From NCBI RefSeq assembly GCF_000974445.1, contig NZ_BBOJ01000007.1, positions 248,001 to 312,000 on the forward strand: a stretch of DNA of 64,000 bases, written 5' to 3'. The number at the start of each line of letters is the position of its first letter. The stretch's first letter is position 1. Shown here one piece after another: positions 16,934 through 25,285 of the stretch. The stretch is from Lentzea aerocolonigenes (GTDB lineage Bacteria > Actinomycetota > Actinomycetes > Mycobacteriales > Pseudonocardiaceae). The notes beneath the pieces are model-generated. The model searched no databases. It worked only from the letters and a program-made list of their open reading frames with translations, and was not told the origin of the DNA. A program made the position numbers and the translations under genes.

Positions 16934-17692
16934 TCAACGCCCGGCGCGGACAGCACGCGGCGACGCGCCCCACACCCGGCGGCAGACCTTGTTGAACGCC
17001 TGCAGGTCCGGGATGCCCACGGCCGCCGCCACCGCGGCGATCGGCAACGTCGACTCGCGCAGGAGGTGGCGGGCCCGGTGGAGCCGGCGCTCACGGATGT
17101 GCGCCACGACGGTCGTCCCCTTCTCCGCCCGGAACAACCTCGTCAGGTGGTTGTGCGACACCCCGGCGGCCACCGCGACCTCCGCCACGCTCAACGGCCC
17201 CGCCAGGTTCGACTCGATGTGGGCGATCGCGGCGGACACCGCGGCGTGCGGTCCCGTGGCGTCGGACAGCCGCGCGGTGTGCCACAGCGCCGTCCACACC
17301 GCGGCCACCGCCATGGCGGGCTCGGTCGCCGCGACGGCGATCGCCTGGCGCAGCAACGTCGTCAGCACTGGGGTGTCGGCTCCGGCGTCCTGCATCACCG
17401 GAACCGTTCTGGCCGCACCGGTCTCCGCCAGGCGCAGGTGGACGTACAGGTGTTCCGACCGTCCGCGGTAGTGGTACGTGATCCGCTCGCCCGGCGGCAC
17501 CAGGCTCACGTGGCCCGGCCTGATCCGGTGGCGGTGACCGCCGGCGTCGAGCTCGCCGTCGTAGCCGTACAGGTGGAACTGCCACAGGTCCGGCAGCCGG
17601 AAGACGTCACGCGGGCGCGAGGTGCCGTGGACACCGACTCCGAGGTTCACGACGACAGGAGGCTCGTCCAGTCGCACGCTCACCCGTTCCAC
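16934..17692 (-). CDS. AraC-family transcriptional regulator
   Basis: A 252-residue protein starting at GTG 17692. The N-terminal cupin-like sensing domain (residues 1-140, with HRHRIRPGHVSLVPPGERITY) is followed by two AraC helix-turn-helix motifs (about 150-250): LSVAEVAVAAGVSHNHLTRL and LPIAAVAAAVGIPDLQAFNK. The second motif has PDLQAFNKVCRR where most members have Q-x-F-x-R-x-F, a mild departure. It is divergent from a PhyH dioxygenase gene with a short intergenic region holding inverted repeats, so that gene is the likely target. The sensed compound is unknown. Confidence 0.92.
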   Translation of the reverse strand: MERVSVRLDEPPVVVNLGVGVHGTSRPRDVFRLPDLWQFHLYGYDGELDAGGHRHRIRPGHVSLVPPGERITYHYRGRSEHLYVHLRLAETGAARTVPVMQDAGADTPVLTTLLRQAIAVAATEPAMAVAAVWTALWHTARLSDATGPHAAVSAAIAHIESNLAGPLSVAEVAVAAGVSHNHLTRLFRAEKGTTVVAHIRERRLHRARHLLRESTLPIAAVAAAVGIPDLQAFNKVCRRVWGASPRAVRAGR

Positions 17693-17700
17693 GGTGAGAA

Positions 17701-17755
17701 ATTACCAGTAATGGTGAGTGCAACCCATTACAAGGCAACAGGAAACGCCCAGACT
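17701..17755. promoter_or_regulatory. Operator and leaderless promoter region for PhyH gene
   Basis: GTAATGG (17708-17714) and CCATTAC (17725-17731) form a 7-bp inverted repeat with a 10-nt spacer, overlapping a smaller ATTAC-CA-GTAAT repeat (17701-17712). CAGACT (17750-17755) lies 7 nt before the GTG start of the dioxygenase gene, fitting a leaderless -10. The repeats sit where an AraC-type activator would bind. Confidence 0.5.
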
Positions 17756-17762
17756 CCGTTGG

Positions 17763-18572
17763 GTGGAAACCACTCACCTGCTGTCGTCCGCGCAGGTCGC
17801 CCGGTTCGTGGCGCAGGGCTTCCTGCGGCTCGACTCGGTCGTCCCCGACGACCTCAACCACGCGGCCACGGCGGCGATGCCGCACGGAATGCCCGATCTT
17901 CCCTACGGAACACCGTTGGCGAACGCCTACGAGGAAGGCTCGTTCGTCCGCCGGATCATGGATCTCCCGGCGATCGCGGGCGCCGTGCGCAGCCTCGTCG
18001 GCCCCTCCCCGAACGTCGACCACCACGCCGTGCACGTGCGGGAACCGCAGGAGGGCGCGGCCCAGCACCTGCACGCCGACGCCATCATCGACACCCGCCC
18101 CGACGCGTTCGACGTGCAGCTCATGTACTACCCGCACGAGGTCACCGCCGAGATGGGCGGCACGCTGCTGGTGCCTGGCAGCCACCTGCGCCGGACCAAC
18201 GAGACCGACATCGGCCGCTACCAGAACCTGCGCGGGCAGGTGCGTCTCACCTGCCCGGCCGGCACGGTCCTCCTGCTGCACCACGGGATCTGGCACGGCG
18301 GCCGGCGCAACGACTCGGCGCACCGGCGGTACATGTTCAAGATCCGGCTCAACCCGACGGTCCCGCAGATCCGCTGGTGGGACACCACCGACCTCGGCTC
18401 ACCGGAGGTCCTGGCCGAGCTCGACGCCAGGATGCCGTGGTACGAGTGGGCGACCGGACGGCTGGAGATCTACAACCGGATCAGGCTCTGGCGGGCGCTG
18501 ACGTGCGACCCGGACTTCGACCTCGACCACTGGGTCACCAGGGTCACCAACCGTCCGGGGAGGACCGCGTGA
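17763..18572 (+). CDS. Phytanoyl-CoA dioxygenase (PhyH) family protein
   Basis: A 269-residue protein. GTG 17763 is chosen over an upstream GTG at 17718, which lies inside the probable operator. The Fe(II)/2-oxoglutarate facial triad is visible: His104-x-Asp106 in AAQHLHADAII and His178 in LLLHHGIWHGG, with Arg188/189 (HRRYMFK) placed to bind 2-oxoglutarate. A jelly-roll dioxygenase of this size hydroxylates a small organic substrate. The stop codon overlaps the start of an 86-residue gene (GTGA), so the two are translated together and may act together. The divergent AraC gene is the likely regulator. The substrate is unknown; sugar-related or lipid substrates are both plausible for this family. 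Confidence 0.85.
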   Translation: METTHLLSSAQVARFVAQGFLRLDSVVPDDLNHAATAAMPHGMPDLPYGTPLANAYEEGSFVRRIMDLPAIAGAVRSLVGPSPNVDHHAVHVREPQEGAAQHLHADAIIDTRPDAFDVQLMYYPHEVTAEMGGTLLVPGSHLRRTNETDIGRYQNLRGQVRLTCPAGTVLLLHHGIWHGGRRNDSAHRRYMFKIRLNPTVPQIRWWDTTDLGSPEVLAELDARMPWYEWATGRLEIYNRIRLWRALTCDPDFDLDHWVTRVTNRPGRTA

Positions 18573-18829
18573 AGCAGCGAGTTCTGGTGCTGTACCTGGC
18601 GAACTCGGCGCTCGACGCGCCCGTCGTCGGCTGGTCGTCCTACGACGGCACCGGCCGGAGCGCCCCGACGGCCGGCGACGGCGACGAACCGCCGTACGAA
18701 ACCGGCGTGGACGCGCTGCGGGACGGGTGGCGCCTGTTCCAGGCCTCCCAGCTCATCCCGCCGCACCCCGGTCACGAGTACGACACGTCGTTCCTCAAGC
18801 ACGAGTTCTTCTTCGAAAAGCTGGAGTGA
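18569..18829 (+). CDS. Conserved-looking 86-residue protein coupled to PhyH dioxygenase
   Basis: Starts at GTG 18569 overlapping the dioxygenase stop by 4 bp and encodes 86 residues. It begins MKQRVLVLYLANSALDAPV, continues VGWSSYDGTGRSAP and GVDALRDGWRLFQASQL, and ends EYDTSFLKHEFFFEKLE. I recognise no named domain. It is soluble, without signal or membrane segment, and rich in aromatic residues at the C terminus. Its last 58 bp overlap the convergent GNAT gene, but codon-position GC bias supports this frame. Translational coupling suggests a subunit or accessory protein of the dioxygenase. Confidence 0.72.
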   Translation: MKQRVLVLYLANSALDAPVVGWSSYDGTGRSAPTAGDGDEPPYETGVDALRDGWRLFQASQLIPPHPGHEYDTSFLKHEFFFEKLE

Positions 18830-19431
18830 AGGCCGAGGTAGGTCAGCGGACCGGGGTCGGCGACCGGGATCTCGTGGAAGCCGAGCCGGTCGTAGAAGGC
18901 CCTGGCCGCGGTGTTGGCCGTGACCATGCCGAGGTGAACGCCCGGCACCCCCTTGCGCCACAACGCGTCGAGGAAGGCCGACATCAACGCGCGGCCGTGC
19001 CCCTGCCGCTGGTACTGCGGCAACAGGTCGATGTGCAGGTGCGCCGGGTAGTCCTCGAGCCCGGGCACGAGCATGCGTCCGGGGTCGTGCATCAGCCCGA
19101 TCATGACCTCGGACGGCGTGACCGGCGGCCTGCTCGGCGCCGGGTACCGGTGCACGAGCCCCGGCAGCCAGGACTCCCGGTACTGCTCGACGAACGTGGC
19201 CGTGTCGGCCGTGCCCAGAACGTAGCCGACGGCCCGTTCCCCGTTGTCCAGCACGAAGGTGAGGTCCGGTGCCAGCTCGGCGTAGGGCCCGGCGAAGATG
19301 CTGGGCACGAGGTCGAGGTCCGGGTAGAGGTGGCGCGAGTCACCACCCTCGTGGGCGGTCCGGACGCAGATGTCGTACAGCGCGGCGCGGTCGTCCGGGC
19401 GGTAGGGCCGGACTACGGGTGATGGGCTCAT
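18772..19431 (-). CDS. GNAT-family N-acetyltransferase
   Basis: A 219-residue protein from ATG 19431 (another in-frame ATG at 19440 is possible). It begins VVRPYRPDDRAALYDICVR, and the acetyl-CoA pyrophosphate-binding loop is YQRQGHGRALM, followed by HLGMVTANTAARAFYDRLGFHEI, the usual GNAT C-terminal pattern. The layout resembles the acetyltransferase-like domain of eukaryotic O-GlcNAcase and its actinobacterial relatives. The acceptor is unknown. The last 19 codons overlap the convergent 86-residue gene; they (KKNSCLRNDVSYS) may be a non-conserved tail. Confidence 0.87.
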   Translation of the reverse strand: MSPSPVVRPYRPDDRAALYDICVRTAHEGGDSRHLYPDLDLVPSIFAGPYAELAPDLTFVLDNGERAVGYVLGTADTATFVEQYRESWLPGLVHRYPAPSRPPVTPSEVMIGLMHDPGRMLVPGLEDYPAHLHIDLLPQYQRQGHGRALMSAFLDALWRKGVPGVHLGMVTANTAARAFYDRLGFHEIPVADPGPLTYLGLHSSFSKKNSCLRNDVSYS

Positions 19432-19451
19432 GCGCGCCATCGTCGCCCACG

Positions 19452-19465
19452 TGGGAGCGCTCCCA
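19452..19465. promoter_or_regulatory. Perfect CebR-type operator TGGGAGCGCTCCCA
   Basis: A perfect 14-bp palindrome identical to the consensus bound by CebR, the cello-oligosaccharide repressor of Streptomyces (established knowledge); it extends to 16 bp as GTGGGAGCGCTCCCAC. It lies 20 bp upstream of the GNAT start and about 480 bp upstream of the esterase gene. The LacI gene of this window has a different operator, so the binding protein is probably encoded elsewhere. Confidence 0.7.
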
Positions 19466-19608
19466 CAAGGCGGTTTCCGACGGAGGTAGAGGCCTGCGAT
19501 CGAGCTGGCCCAACGCAACCAGCGAATCCTGAAGAACCACCCATCCTGCCGATGCACGACAAATGAATAGCGCGGAACCACCGGCACGCCCAACACCGCC
19601 AACGCCGC

Positions 19609-19718
19609 GCGGAGTTCAAGCGTGCGATCACCGCCGCTGACGGCGCGCGGAGCTCAAGCGTGCGACCACCGACGCCGACGCCGCGGAGCTCAAGCGTGCG
19701 ATCGCCGCCGGGTCAGCC
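19609..19718. repeat. Three degenerate direct repeats of about 36-38 bp
   Basis: Units begin at 19609, 19647 and 19683, each opening GCGGAG(T/C)TCAAGCGTGCGA and then diverging. In one frame each unit would read AELKRAIAA-like, but no start, ribosome-binding site or longer open frame supports a gene. The remainder of the 19432-19948 gap holds the CebR-type box and the esterase promoter. Confidence 0.7.
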
Positions 19719-19862
19719 CACGCGACAACACATCGACTCGACGGCGTTGCGAGGCCTGGCGGCGAAGCCCGCGAGCCTTCCTCCAGTTTCCTGGCGGAAC
19801 CACCGGAAATCCCCTGTGGACGGTCAGCACAAACCCGCCGACGCCCCACCGCCAGCAGCCCG

Positions 19863-19913
19863 GAAAGCGCTTTCACACAACGATTGACGGCCTCGCGAAC
19901 CTCCCTCTACGTT
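19863..19913 (+). promoter_or_regulatory. Promoter and LacI-type operator of the SGNH esterase gene
   Basis: A perfect 12-bp palindrome GAAAGCGCTTTC (19863-19874), with the central CG typical of LacI/GalR operators, lies 9 bp before -35 TTGACG (19884-19889). An 18-bp spacer leads to -10 TACGTT (19908-19913). The ribosome-binding site GGAAAGG precedes the ATG at 19949. Confidence 0.65.
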
Positions 19914-19948
19914 GAGATTTCCGAGCAGTTCCCGGAAAGGCAGGGTCA

Positions 19949-21223
19949 ATGCGCAGACGTTCACTCCTCGGCGTGGCCGCCACCGCGATCGTCACCCCTG
20001 TGGTGACCGGCAACCGGGCGATCGCCGACCCACAGCCACAGGGCAGGTCCCGCTGGGTCAACACCTGGGTCTCGATGCCTCAGCTGTGCGAGCCGCACAA
20101 CATGCCGCCACCACCCTTCACCCAGGGCAACCTGGTGCTGGCCAACGCCACCCTGCGCCAGACCGTGCGGGTGACGATCGGCGGCCGGCGGATTCGGTTG
20201 CGCTTCAACAACGCCTTCGGTGGCGCGACCCTGCCGATCACCGCCGTCACCGTCGCGCTGCCGAAGGACGGCAAGGCGGGTGTCCACGAGGTCCAGCCGG
20301 GCACGGTCCGGAAGGTGACGTTCACCGGACGGTCCTCAGTGGACATCACGGACGGCGCGCTGATGGTGTCCGATCCGCTCGACTTCCCGCTCGAACCGGG
20401 GACGAACCTCACGGTGAGCGTGTTCCTGGCCGACGGGCAGGCGTCCAGCTCGATCACCTCGCATCCGGGTTCCCGCACCACGTCCCACCTGATCGCCGGC
20501 AACCACGTCGAGGACGCGGGCCTGCCGAACGCGACGCCCACCGACCACTGGTACTTCCTGAGCGGGGTCGAGGTCCAAGCCACCGACGCCAGAGGCGTGG
20601 TCGTCATCGGTGACTCGCTGACCGACGGCCGCGGCTCCACCACCAACGGCAACGACCGCTGGCCAGACCGGCTCTTCGACCGGCTCCAGGCCGGCCACGA
20701 CACCAGGCGGATCGCGGTGCTGAACCAGGCTGCCGGTGGCAACCGCGTGCTGAACAACGGTCTCGGGCCGAGCGTGCTGTCCCGGATCGACCGCGATCTG
20801 CTGGCGCAGAGCGGTGTCGCGTGGCTGCTGTTGTTCGAGGGCGTCAACGACATCGGCACGGCCGCACCCGACGAGAGCTCGCAGAAGAAGACAGCCGACG
20901 ACCTGATCGCGGGCTACCAGCAGGTGATCGAACGGGCGCACACGCACGACATCCCGGTCTACGGAGCGACGCTGCTCCCCTTCGGCGGCGCCGGTTACGA
21001 CGATCCCGGCGGCTTCCGCGAGACGGCCAGGCAGGCGGTGAACCGGTGGATCCGGACCAGCCGCCGCTTCGACGCCGTCATCGACTTCGACGCCGCCGTG
21101 CGCGATCCCGCGATTCCCCGGCAGCTCCTGCCCGCGTTCGACGTGGGCGACCACCTCCACCTGAACCCGGCTGGCTACCGGGCCCTGGCGGAAGCGGTGC
21201 CGACGCGCCTCTTCCGAGGCTGA
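19949..21223 (+). CDS. Secreted SGNH/GDSL-family esterase (probable acetylxylan esterase)
   Basis: A 424-residue exported protein. MRRRSLLGVAATAIV is a twin-arginine-like signal with cleavage expected near residue 26 (AIA-DP). A beta-rich N-terminal region (30-210) precedes the SGNH domain: nucleophile Ser223 in VVIGDSLTDGRG, block III FEGVNDIG, and catalytic Asp401/His404 in GDHLHLNPAGY. Family members remove acetyl or other acyl groups from polysaccharides or lipids. Position next to GH10 xylanase and GH115 glucuronidase genes (convergent, 2-bp gap) suggests removal of acetyl groups from xylan. Its promoter carries a LacI-type palindrome different from that of the adjacent operon. Confidence 0.87.
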   Translation: MRRRSLLGVAATAIVTPVVTGNRAIADPQPQGRSRWVNTWVSMPQLCEPHNMPPPPFTQGNLVLANATLRQTVRVTIGGRRIRLRFNNAFGGATLPITAVTVALPKDGKAGVHEVQPGTVRKVTFTGRSSVDITDGALMVSDPLDFPLEPGTNLTVSVFLADGQASSSITSHPGSRTTSHLIAGNHVEDAGLPNATPTDHWYFLSGVEVQATDARGVVVIGDSLTDGRGSTTNGNDRWPDRLFDRLQAGHDTRRIAVLNQAAGGNRVLNNGLGPSVLSRIDRDLLAQSGVAWLLLFEGVNDIGTAAPDESSQKKTADDLIAGYQQVIERAHTHDIPVYGATLLPFGGAGYDDPGGFRETARQAVNRWIRTSRRFDAVIDFDAAVRDPAIPRQLLPAFDVGDHLHLNPAGYRALAEAVPTRLFRG

Positions 21224-21225
21224 AC

Positions 21226-22236
21226 CTACGGGTTGATCCTGGTGTAGGCGGGCTTCGGCCTCAGGTTCGAGTCGAACAGGCAGGCCGCGCCTTCACCGGG
21301 GAACGTGCCCGGCACCCACGAGTGGCGGTCGGTGTAGCCCCACGTGGTGAACTCCACGCACCGCGAGACGGCGTGGCAGTCGTCCCAGATCTGCTTGTAC
21401 ATGGTCGCCTGCTGGTTCAGCTTGTTCTGGTCGGCCGGCAGCTGGATGCGCACGTCGGCCTCGGTGATCGCGATGTCGACACCGAGGGCGGCGAGCCGCT
21501 CGAGGTTCTGCCGGAAGCCCGACGGGTAGCCGTACCGGGTCGCCAGGTGGGTCTGGATGCCCACGCCGTCGATCGGCACGCCCTGCTGCTTGAGCGAACG
21601 CACGAGGTTGTACATGGCGTTGCTCTTGGCGTTCATGCCCTCGGTGTTGTAGTCGTTGATGTAGAGCTTGGCCGAGGGGTCGGCGGCACGGGCCGCGCGG
21701 AAGGCGTCGGCGACGAAGTTGTCACCGAGCCTCGTCTGGAAGATCGACTGCCGTCGTGAGCCGTTGTCCTCGAAGATCTCGTTGACGACGTCCCAGGCAC
21801 GGATCTTGCCGCGGTAGCGGCCCATCTCGGTGTTGATGTGCTGCTGGACCACGGTGCGCAGCTCGCCCCCACCGAGGTTGTTCAGCCAGTTCGGGTACTG
21901 GCTGTGCCACACCAGCGTGTGCCCGCGCACGGTCTTGCCGTTCTGCTGGGCGTAGTTGACGATCGCGTCCGCACCGGACCAGTTGAACTGGTTGCGGTTC
22001 GGCTCGACCACCGCCCACTTCATCTCGTTCTCCGGCGTGACGCTGTCGAACTCCCGCGTCAGCACCGACCGGTAGTCCGCCTGGCTGCCCAGAGGTCCGG
22101 CAGCCACCGCACTGCCGACGTACCGGTTCGTGATGTCCTTCAACGGTCCCGCAGCGGTTGCCGGAACCGCCTGGCCCGTCACCATCACGGCCGCCGCCGC
22201 CGTGATCGCGAGAACCCGTGGTAAGCGCAACTTCAT
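21226..22236 (-). CDS. Secreted GH10 endo-beta-1,4-xylanase
   Basis: A 336-residue protein with a Sec signal (residues 1-29, ending PATAA). GH10 barrel features: SVTPENEMKW, GHTLVWHSQ, acid/base Glu153 in AWDVVNEIFED, YINDYNTE, GIQTHLATRYGYP and nucleophile Glu259 in AITEADVRI (more often ITELD). There is no carbohydrate-binding module, so it is a minimal catalytic enzyme. ATG 22236 has AGGAGCGAC just upstream, and the gene starts 21 bp after the GH115 gene, making it the last gene of the five-gene importer-glycosidase operon. It cuts the xylan backbone outside the cell. Confidence 0.95.
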   Translation of the reverse strand: MKLRLPRVLAITAAAAVMVTGQAVPATAAGPLKDITNRYVGSAVAAGPLGSQADYRSVLTREFDSVTPENEMKWAVVEPNRNQFNWSGADAIVNYAQQNGKTVRGHTLVWHSQYPNWLNNLGGGELRTVVQQHINTEMGRYRGKIRAWDVVNEIFEDNGSRRQSIFQTRLGDNFVADAFRAARAADPSAKLYINDYNTEGMNAKSNAMYNLVRSLKQQGVPIDGVGIQTHLATRYGYPSGFRQNLERLAALGVDIAITEADVRIQLPADQNKLNQQATMYKQIWDDCHAVSRCVEFTTWGYTDRHSWVPGTFPGEGAACLFDSNLRPKPAYTRINP

Positions 22237-22257
22237 TGTCGCTCCTGTTGGGGTTGA

Positions 22258-25200
22258 CTACATGCGTTTGCTCTCCGGCGGTCCGAGGTAGCTCGGTCGC
22301 AGCCCACCGGTGTCCACGACCAGCTTCTGCACCACGACGGTCGGATCGACCATCCAGAACTTGAGCACGTGCGGTCCCGCGGTGAGCACGTGCTTCGTGG
22401 CGGTGAGGTTGACGTTGTCGGAGGTCATGCGCTCCCACTGCCGGTTCATCAGCGAGTGGTCGGCACCGGAGGTCTTGATGATGTCCACGACCTGCGGTGC
22501 CGCGTCGTCGAACGACACCGCGTACCGCAACCCCGGCGTCGGCAGCACTCCGGCGCGGGGCGAGAGGTGCGCCCACACCGTCACCTCACCGGGGGTGAAC
22601 AAGGTCATCCGGTACTCCAGCCTGGGGCCGCGGCCGGGTTCCCGGCTCGCCGCGGTCACCGGGAACGGCTTCATGCCCGCCCCGGTGCGTCCGATGCCCG
22701 GGATGCGCCGCCACCGGACGCCGTTCGCCGCCACGTTCGCGCTGGCGTGCTCGGCTTCCACCGACACGTACCCGCTCGCCTCCATGAACCCCGAGCGCCA
22801 CGACCGCGGCACGTCGGGGTTGCGGACGACGGCCTCGACGGTCACCGTGCGACCGGCACCGGACACCACGATCGGAACCCGTGTCGTGCCACGGGGTGCG
22901 CGCGCCCAGTCGACCTCGACCGTTGCCCGCAGCTGCTTCTCGACGCGTCCCGACCCGGGTCGCACGACCAGCCACGGCACGCCGGCGTGGATCGTGCAGG
23001 CGAACGGTTCGCGGCCGCGGTTGAAGACGTCGACGAACTGCCCCGGCCGGCTCTGGAACGGGCTGAACTCCGGGAGCACCGGAGTGTCCGAAGAGGACGG
23101 CCACCACTGCTCGGAGCCGTCGATCGCGACGCCCATCTCGGCGCCCTCGGGCACGGTGATCCGCTGCACCGGCGGGAAGATCTCGTCGGGCAACGCCACG
23201 TTGTCCTTCTCGGGCTGCTGCCACGGCGCGTTCGGGCCGTAGCGTTCGACGTCGCCGTAGCCGATGTGCGGCTGGGTCTGGAAGCCACGCCACTTGCCAC
23301 CGGCGACGAGAGTGTTGAACCGCTCCGCCAGCGCCAGGTCGTCGGCGAACCGCGCCTCCGCCGTCGCGGCGAGATCGTTGGCGAGCGTCCGGCCCTGCTT
23401 GGCGTAGAAGATGTTCGTGAACTCCGCGCGCCGCAGCTCGTACAGGTTCGCGGTGGCCTTCACCTGGTACAGCACCAGTTCGAAGAAGGCGTCCTGGTAG
23501 TGCGACGGAAGCCGGGACGCGATCCGCTCGGCGCGCTCGCCCAACTCGCGCCACTCCTCCGTCACCCGGTCCAGCTCGCCGTGGTGGACGAGGCTGAACG
23601 GCGTCTGCTTGTCGTCGTAGAGGATCGCGGTGCCCTCGACGGTGATCCTGCGGTTCAGCAGCTCGGGTTTGCGCCGCGCCTGGAGCTTGCCGTAGGTGCT
23701 CAGCACCTCGGCGATGTCGGCGGCACACCGGGAGCCGAAGTTCTGCGCGGCGTACTCGCGTTCCCACTGGGGCAAGCGCTCCAGCGGCATCGGTTTCCAG
23801 GCCTGGTCGAAGAAGAACTGCGCCGGCAGCTCGTTGCCCTTGAAGTCACCGACGTTCGCGACCCACAGCCGCGAGACGCCGTACTCGGCGGCCTGGTCGA
23901 GCTGTTCCCAGACGTTGGCGAGCGCGGCCGTGTCGACCCACTTGTAGTTGCGGCCGCCACCGACGTAGTCGAAGTGGTAGTACAGGCCGTACCCGCCGGC
24001 ACGGGGTGGCAGCGACTGGTCGGGGAGCTTGCAGAGGTTGCCCCAGTTGTCGTCGGGGAACACGACGGTGACGTGGTCCGGTGGCCGCAGTCCCTTGTCC
24101 CAGTACCGCAGCACTTCCTTGTAGAGAGTCCACACCTGCGGGATCTCCGCCGGGTCGCGGCCGGTGACGCGGGCCAGCACCTCCTGCTCGGCGGCGAGGA
24201 TCGACTGCATCAGCTCGATGCTGTCGCCGTCGGGCAGCCCGGTGTCGCCGTTGCCGCGCATGCCGACGGTGACGACGCCCTCGAAGTCCTCGTCCACCAT
24301 GCGTTTGATGCCGTCGGCCCAGTAGGCCTTGATCGCCTCGGGGTTGCGGCGGAAGCTCCACTCCCCCGTGCCGCCGTACGGGTCCTGTCCCGGCTTGGCG
24401 TGGCGGTTCCACTCCTCGATGCCGCGCATCATCGGCGCCTCGTGCGAGGTGCCCATGACGATGCCGTAGCGCTTGGCGGTGGCGTGGTTCAGCGGGTCGT
24501 CCTCGGCGAACGCGCGGCCCCACACCGCCGGCCAGACGTAGTTGCCCTTCAGCCGCAGGACGGTCTCGAAGACCTTCTCCCAGAACAGGTGGTTGAACCC
24601 GCCGGGGTGGCCCGGTGCGTGACCGGGCCCGAAGTAGCGCGGAGCCCACGTGCCCAGCGCCGGGTTCTCGTCGTTGATGAAGATGCCGCGGTACTTCACG
24701 AACGGTGTGCCGAGGCTGTGCCGGTCCGGCGACACGTGCAGCTCGTCGCGGTGCTCCACGGGCACGTCGTCCCACCAGTACCAGGGCGAGACTCCGATGC
24801 TCCGGGAGAGGTCGTAGGTGCCGTAGATCGTGCCGCGCGGGTCGCTGCCGGTGAGCAACAGCAGGCGTCTGCGACCCGCTCGCACGACCTGGGTCAGCGA
24901 CGTCTCCCACTTGCCCGCGACGCCGGCGACGTCGAGGTCGAGCTCGTCGACGAGCGGGCTGCCGAGAGTGCCGACCAGCACCGCGTCACCGTCGGCCGGG
25001 AGCGCGTTGACGAGCTGCGGCCTGATCCCGGTGACGCGCTCGACGTCCGCCTGGAGGTCGGCCGCGACCCGCACGACCCCTGGGTGGTCGGTGGTGCTGA
25101 CCACGATCGGTGCCGCTCTTCTCTTCGACACCAGGGGAAAGCGCGCCGAACCACCCTGCTCCGACACGAGGCCGGCGGCGGAGGCTGTTCCGGTGACGCT

Positions 25201-25263
25201 CGCTCCCGCTGTCAGAGCGGCCAGCAGCTGCAGGAAGTTCCGACGGGCGAGGGGCGAGGTCAT
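22258..25263 (-). CDS. Secreted GH115 xylan alpha-1,2-glucuronidase
   Basis: A 1001-residue exported enzyme. The N terminus has a twin-arginine signal (SPLARRNFLQLLAALTAG, then an alanine-rich cleavage region). GH115 core segments are clear: YRGIFINDENPALGTWAPR, GGFNHLFWEKVFETVLRLKG, NYVWPAVWGRAF and GIVMGTSHEAPMMR, then VTVGMRGNGDTGLPDG. A C-terminal domain (about 830-1000) completes the family layout. GH115 enzymes remove (4-O-methyl)glucuronic acid from xylan, including internal branches. ATG 25263 follows GGAGGAG and lies 22 bp after the permease gene. Context with GH10, SGNH esterase and sugar importer defines a glucuronoxylan-degrading system. Confidence 0.95.
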   Translation of the reverse strand: MTSPLARRNFLQLLAALTAGASVTGTASAAGLVSEQGGSARFPLVSKRRAAPIVVSTTDHPGVVRVAADLQADVERVTGIRPQLVNALPADGDAVLVGTLGSPLVDELDLDVAGVAGKWETSLTQVVRAGRRRLLLLTGSDPRGTIYGTYDLSRSIGVSPWYWWDDVPVEHRDELHVSPDRHSLGTPFVKYRGIFINDENPALGTWAPRYFGPGHAPGHPGGFNHLFWEKVFETVLRLKGNYVWPAVWGRAFAEDDPLNHATAKRYGIVMGTSHEAPMMRGIEEWNRHAKPGQDPYGGTGEWSFRRNPEAIKAYWADGIKRMVDEDFEGVVTVGMRGNGDTGLPDGDSIELMQSILAAEQEVLARVTGRDPAEIPQVWTLYKEVLRYWDKGLRPPDHVTVVFPDDNWGNLCKLPDQSLPPRAGGYGLYYHFDYVGGGRNYKWVDTAALANVWEQLDQAAEYGVSRLWVANVGDFKGNELPAQFFFDQAWKPMPLERLPQWEREYAAQNFGSRCAADIAEVLSTYGKLQARRKPELLNRRITVEGTAILYDDKQTPFSLVHHGELDRVTEEWRELGERAERIASRLPSHYQDAFFELVLYQVKATANLYELRRAEFTNIFYAKQGRTLANDLAATAEARFADDLALAERFNTLVAGGKWRGFQTQPHIGYGDVERYGPNAPWQQPEKDNVALPDEIFPPVQRITVPEGAEMGVAIDGSEQWWPSSSDTPVLPEFSPFQSRPGQFVDVFNRGREPFACTIHAGVPWLVVRPGSGRVEKQLRATVEVDWARAPRGTTRVPIVVSGAGRTVTVEAVVRNPDVPRSWRSGFMEASGYVSVEAEHASANVAANGVRWRRIPGIGRTGAGMKPFPVTAASREPGRGPRLEYRMTLFTPGEVTVWAHLSPRAGVLPTPGLRYAVSFDDAAPQVVDIIKTSGADHSLMNRQWERMTSDNVNLTATKHVLTAGPHVLKFWMVDPTVVVQKLVVDTGGLRPSYLGPPESKRM

Positions 25264-25285
25264 CGTTGAGCTCCTCCTCCAGGTG

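Noticed and set aside
16067..18829. A 920-codon open frame on the plus strand
   Set aside because: It runs antisense to the ABC exporter and AraC genes and only joins the real 86-residue gene at its end by frame coincidence.
19609..19718. CRISPR array
   Set aside because: Only three degenerate units with no constant spacers and no cas genes.
22369..25269. A 966-codon open frame on the plus strand
   Set aside because: It lies wholly antisense to the GH115 gene and shows Arg/Val/Gln-rich low-complexity translation typical of GC-rich shadow frames.
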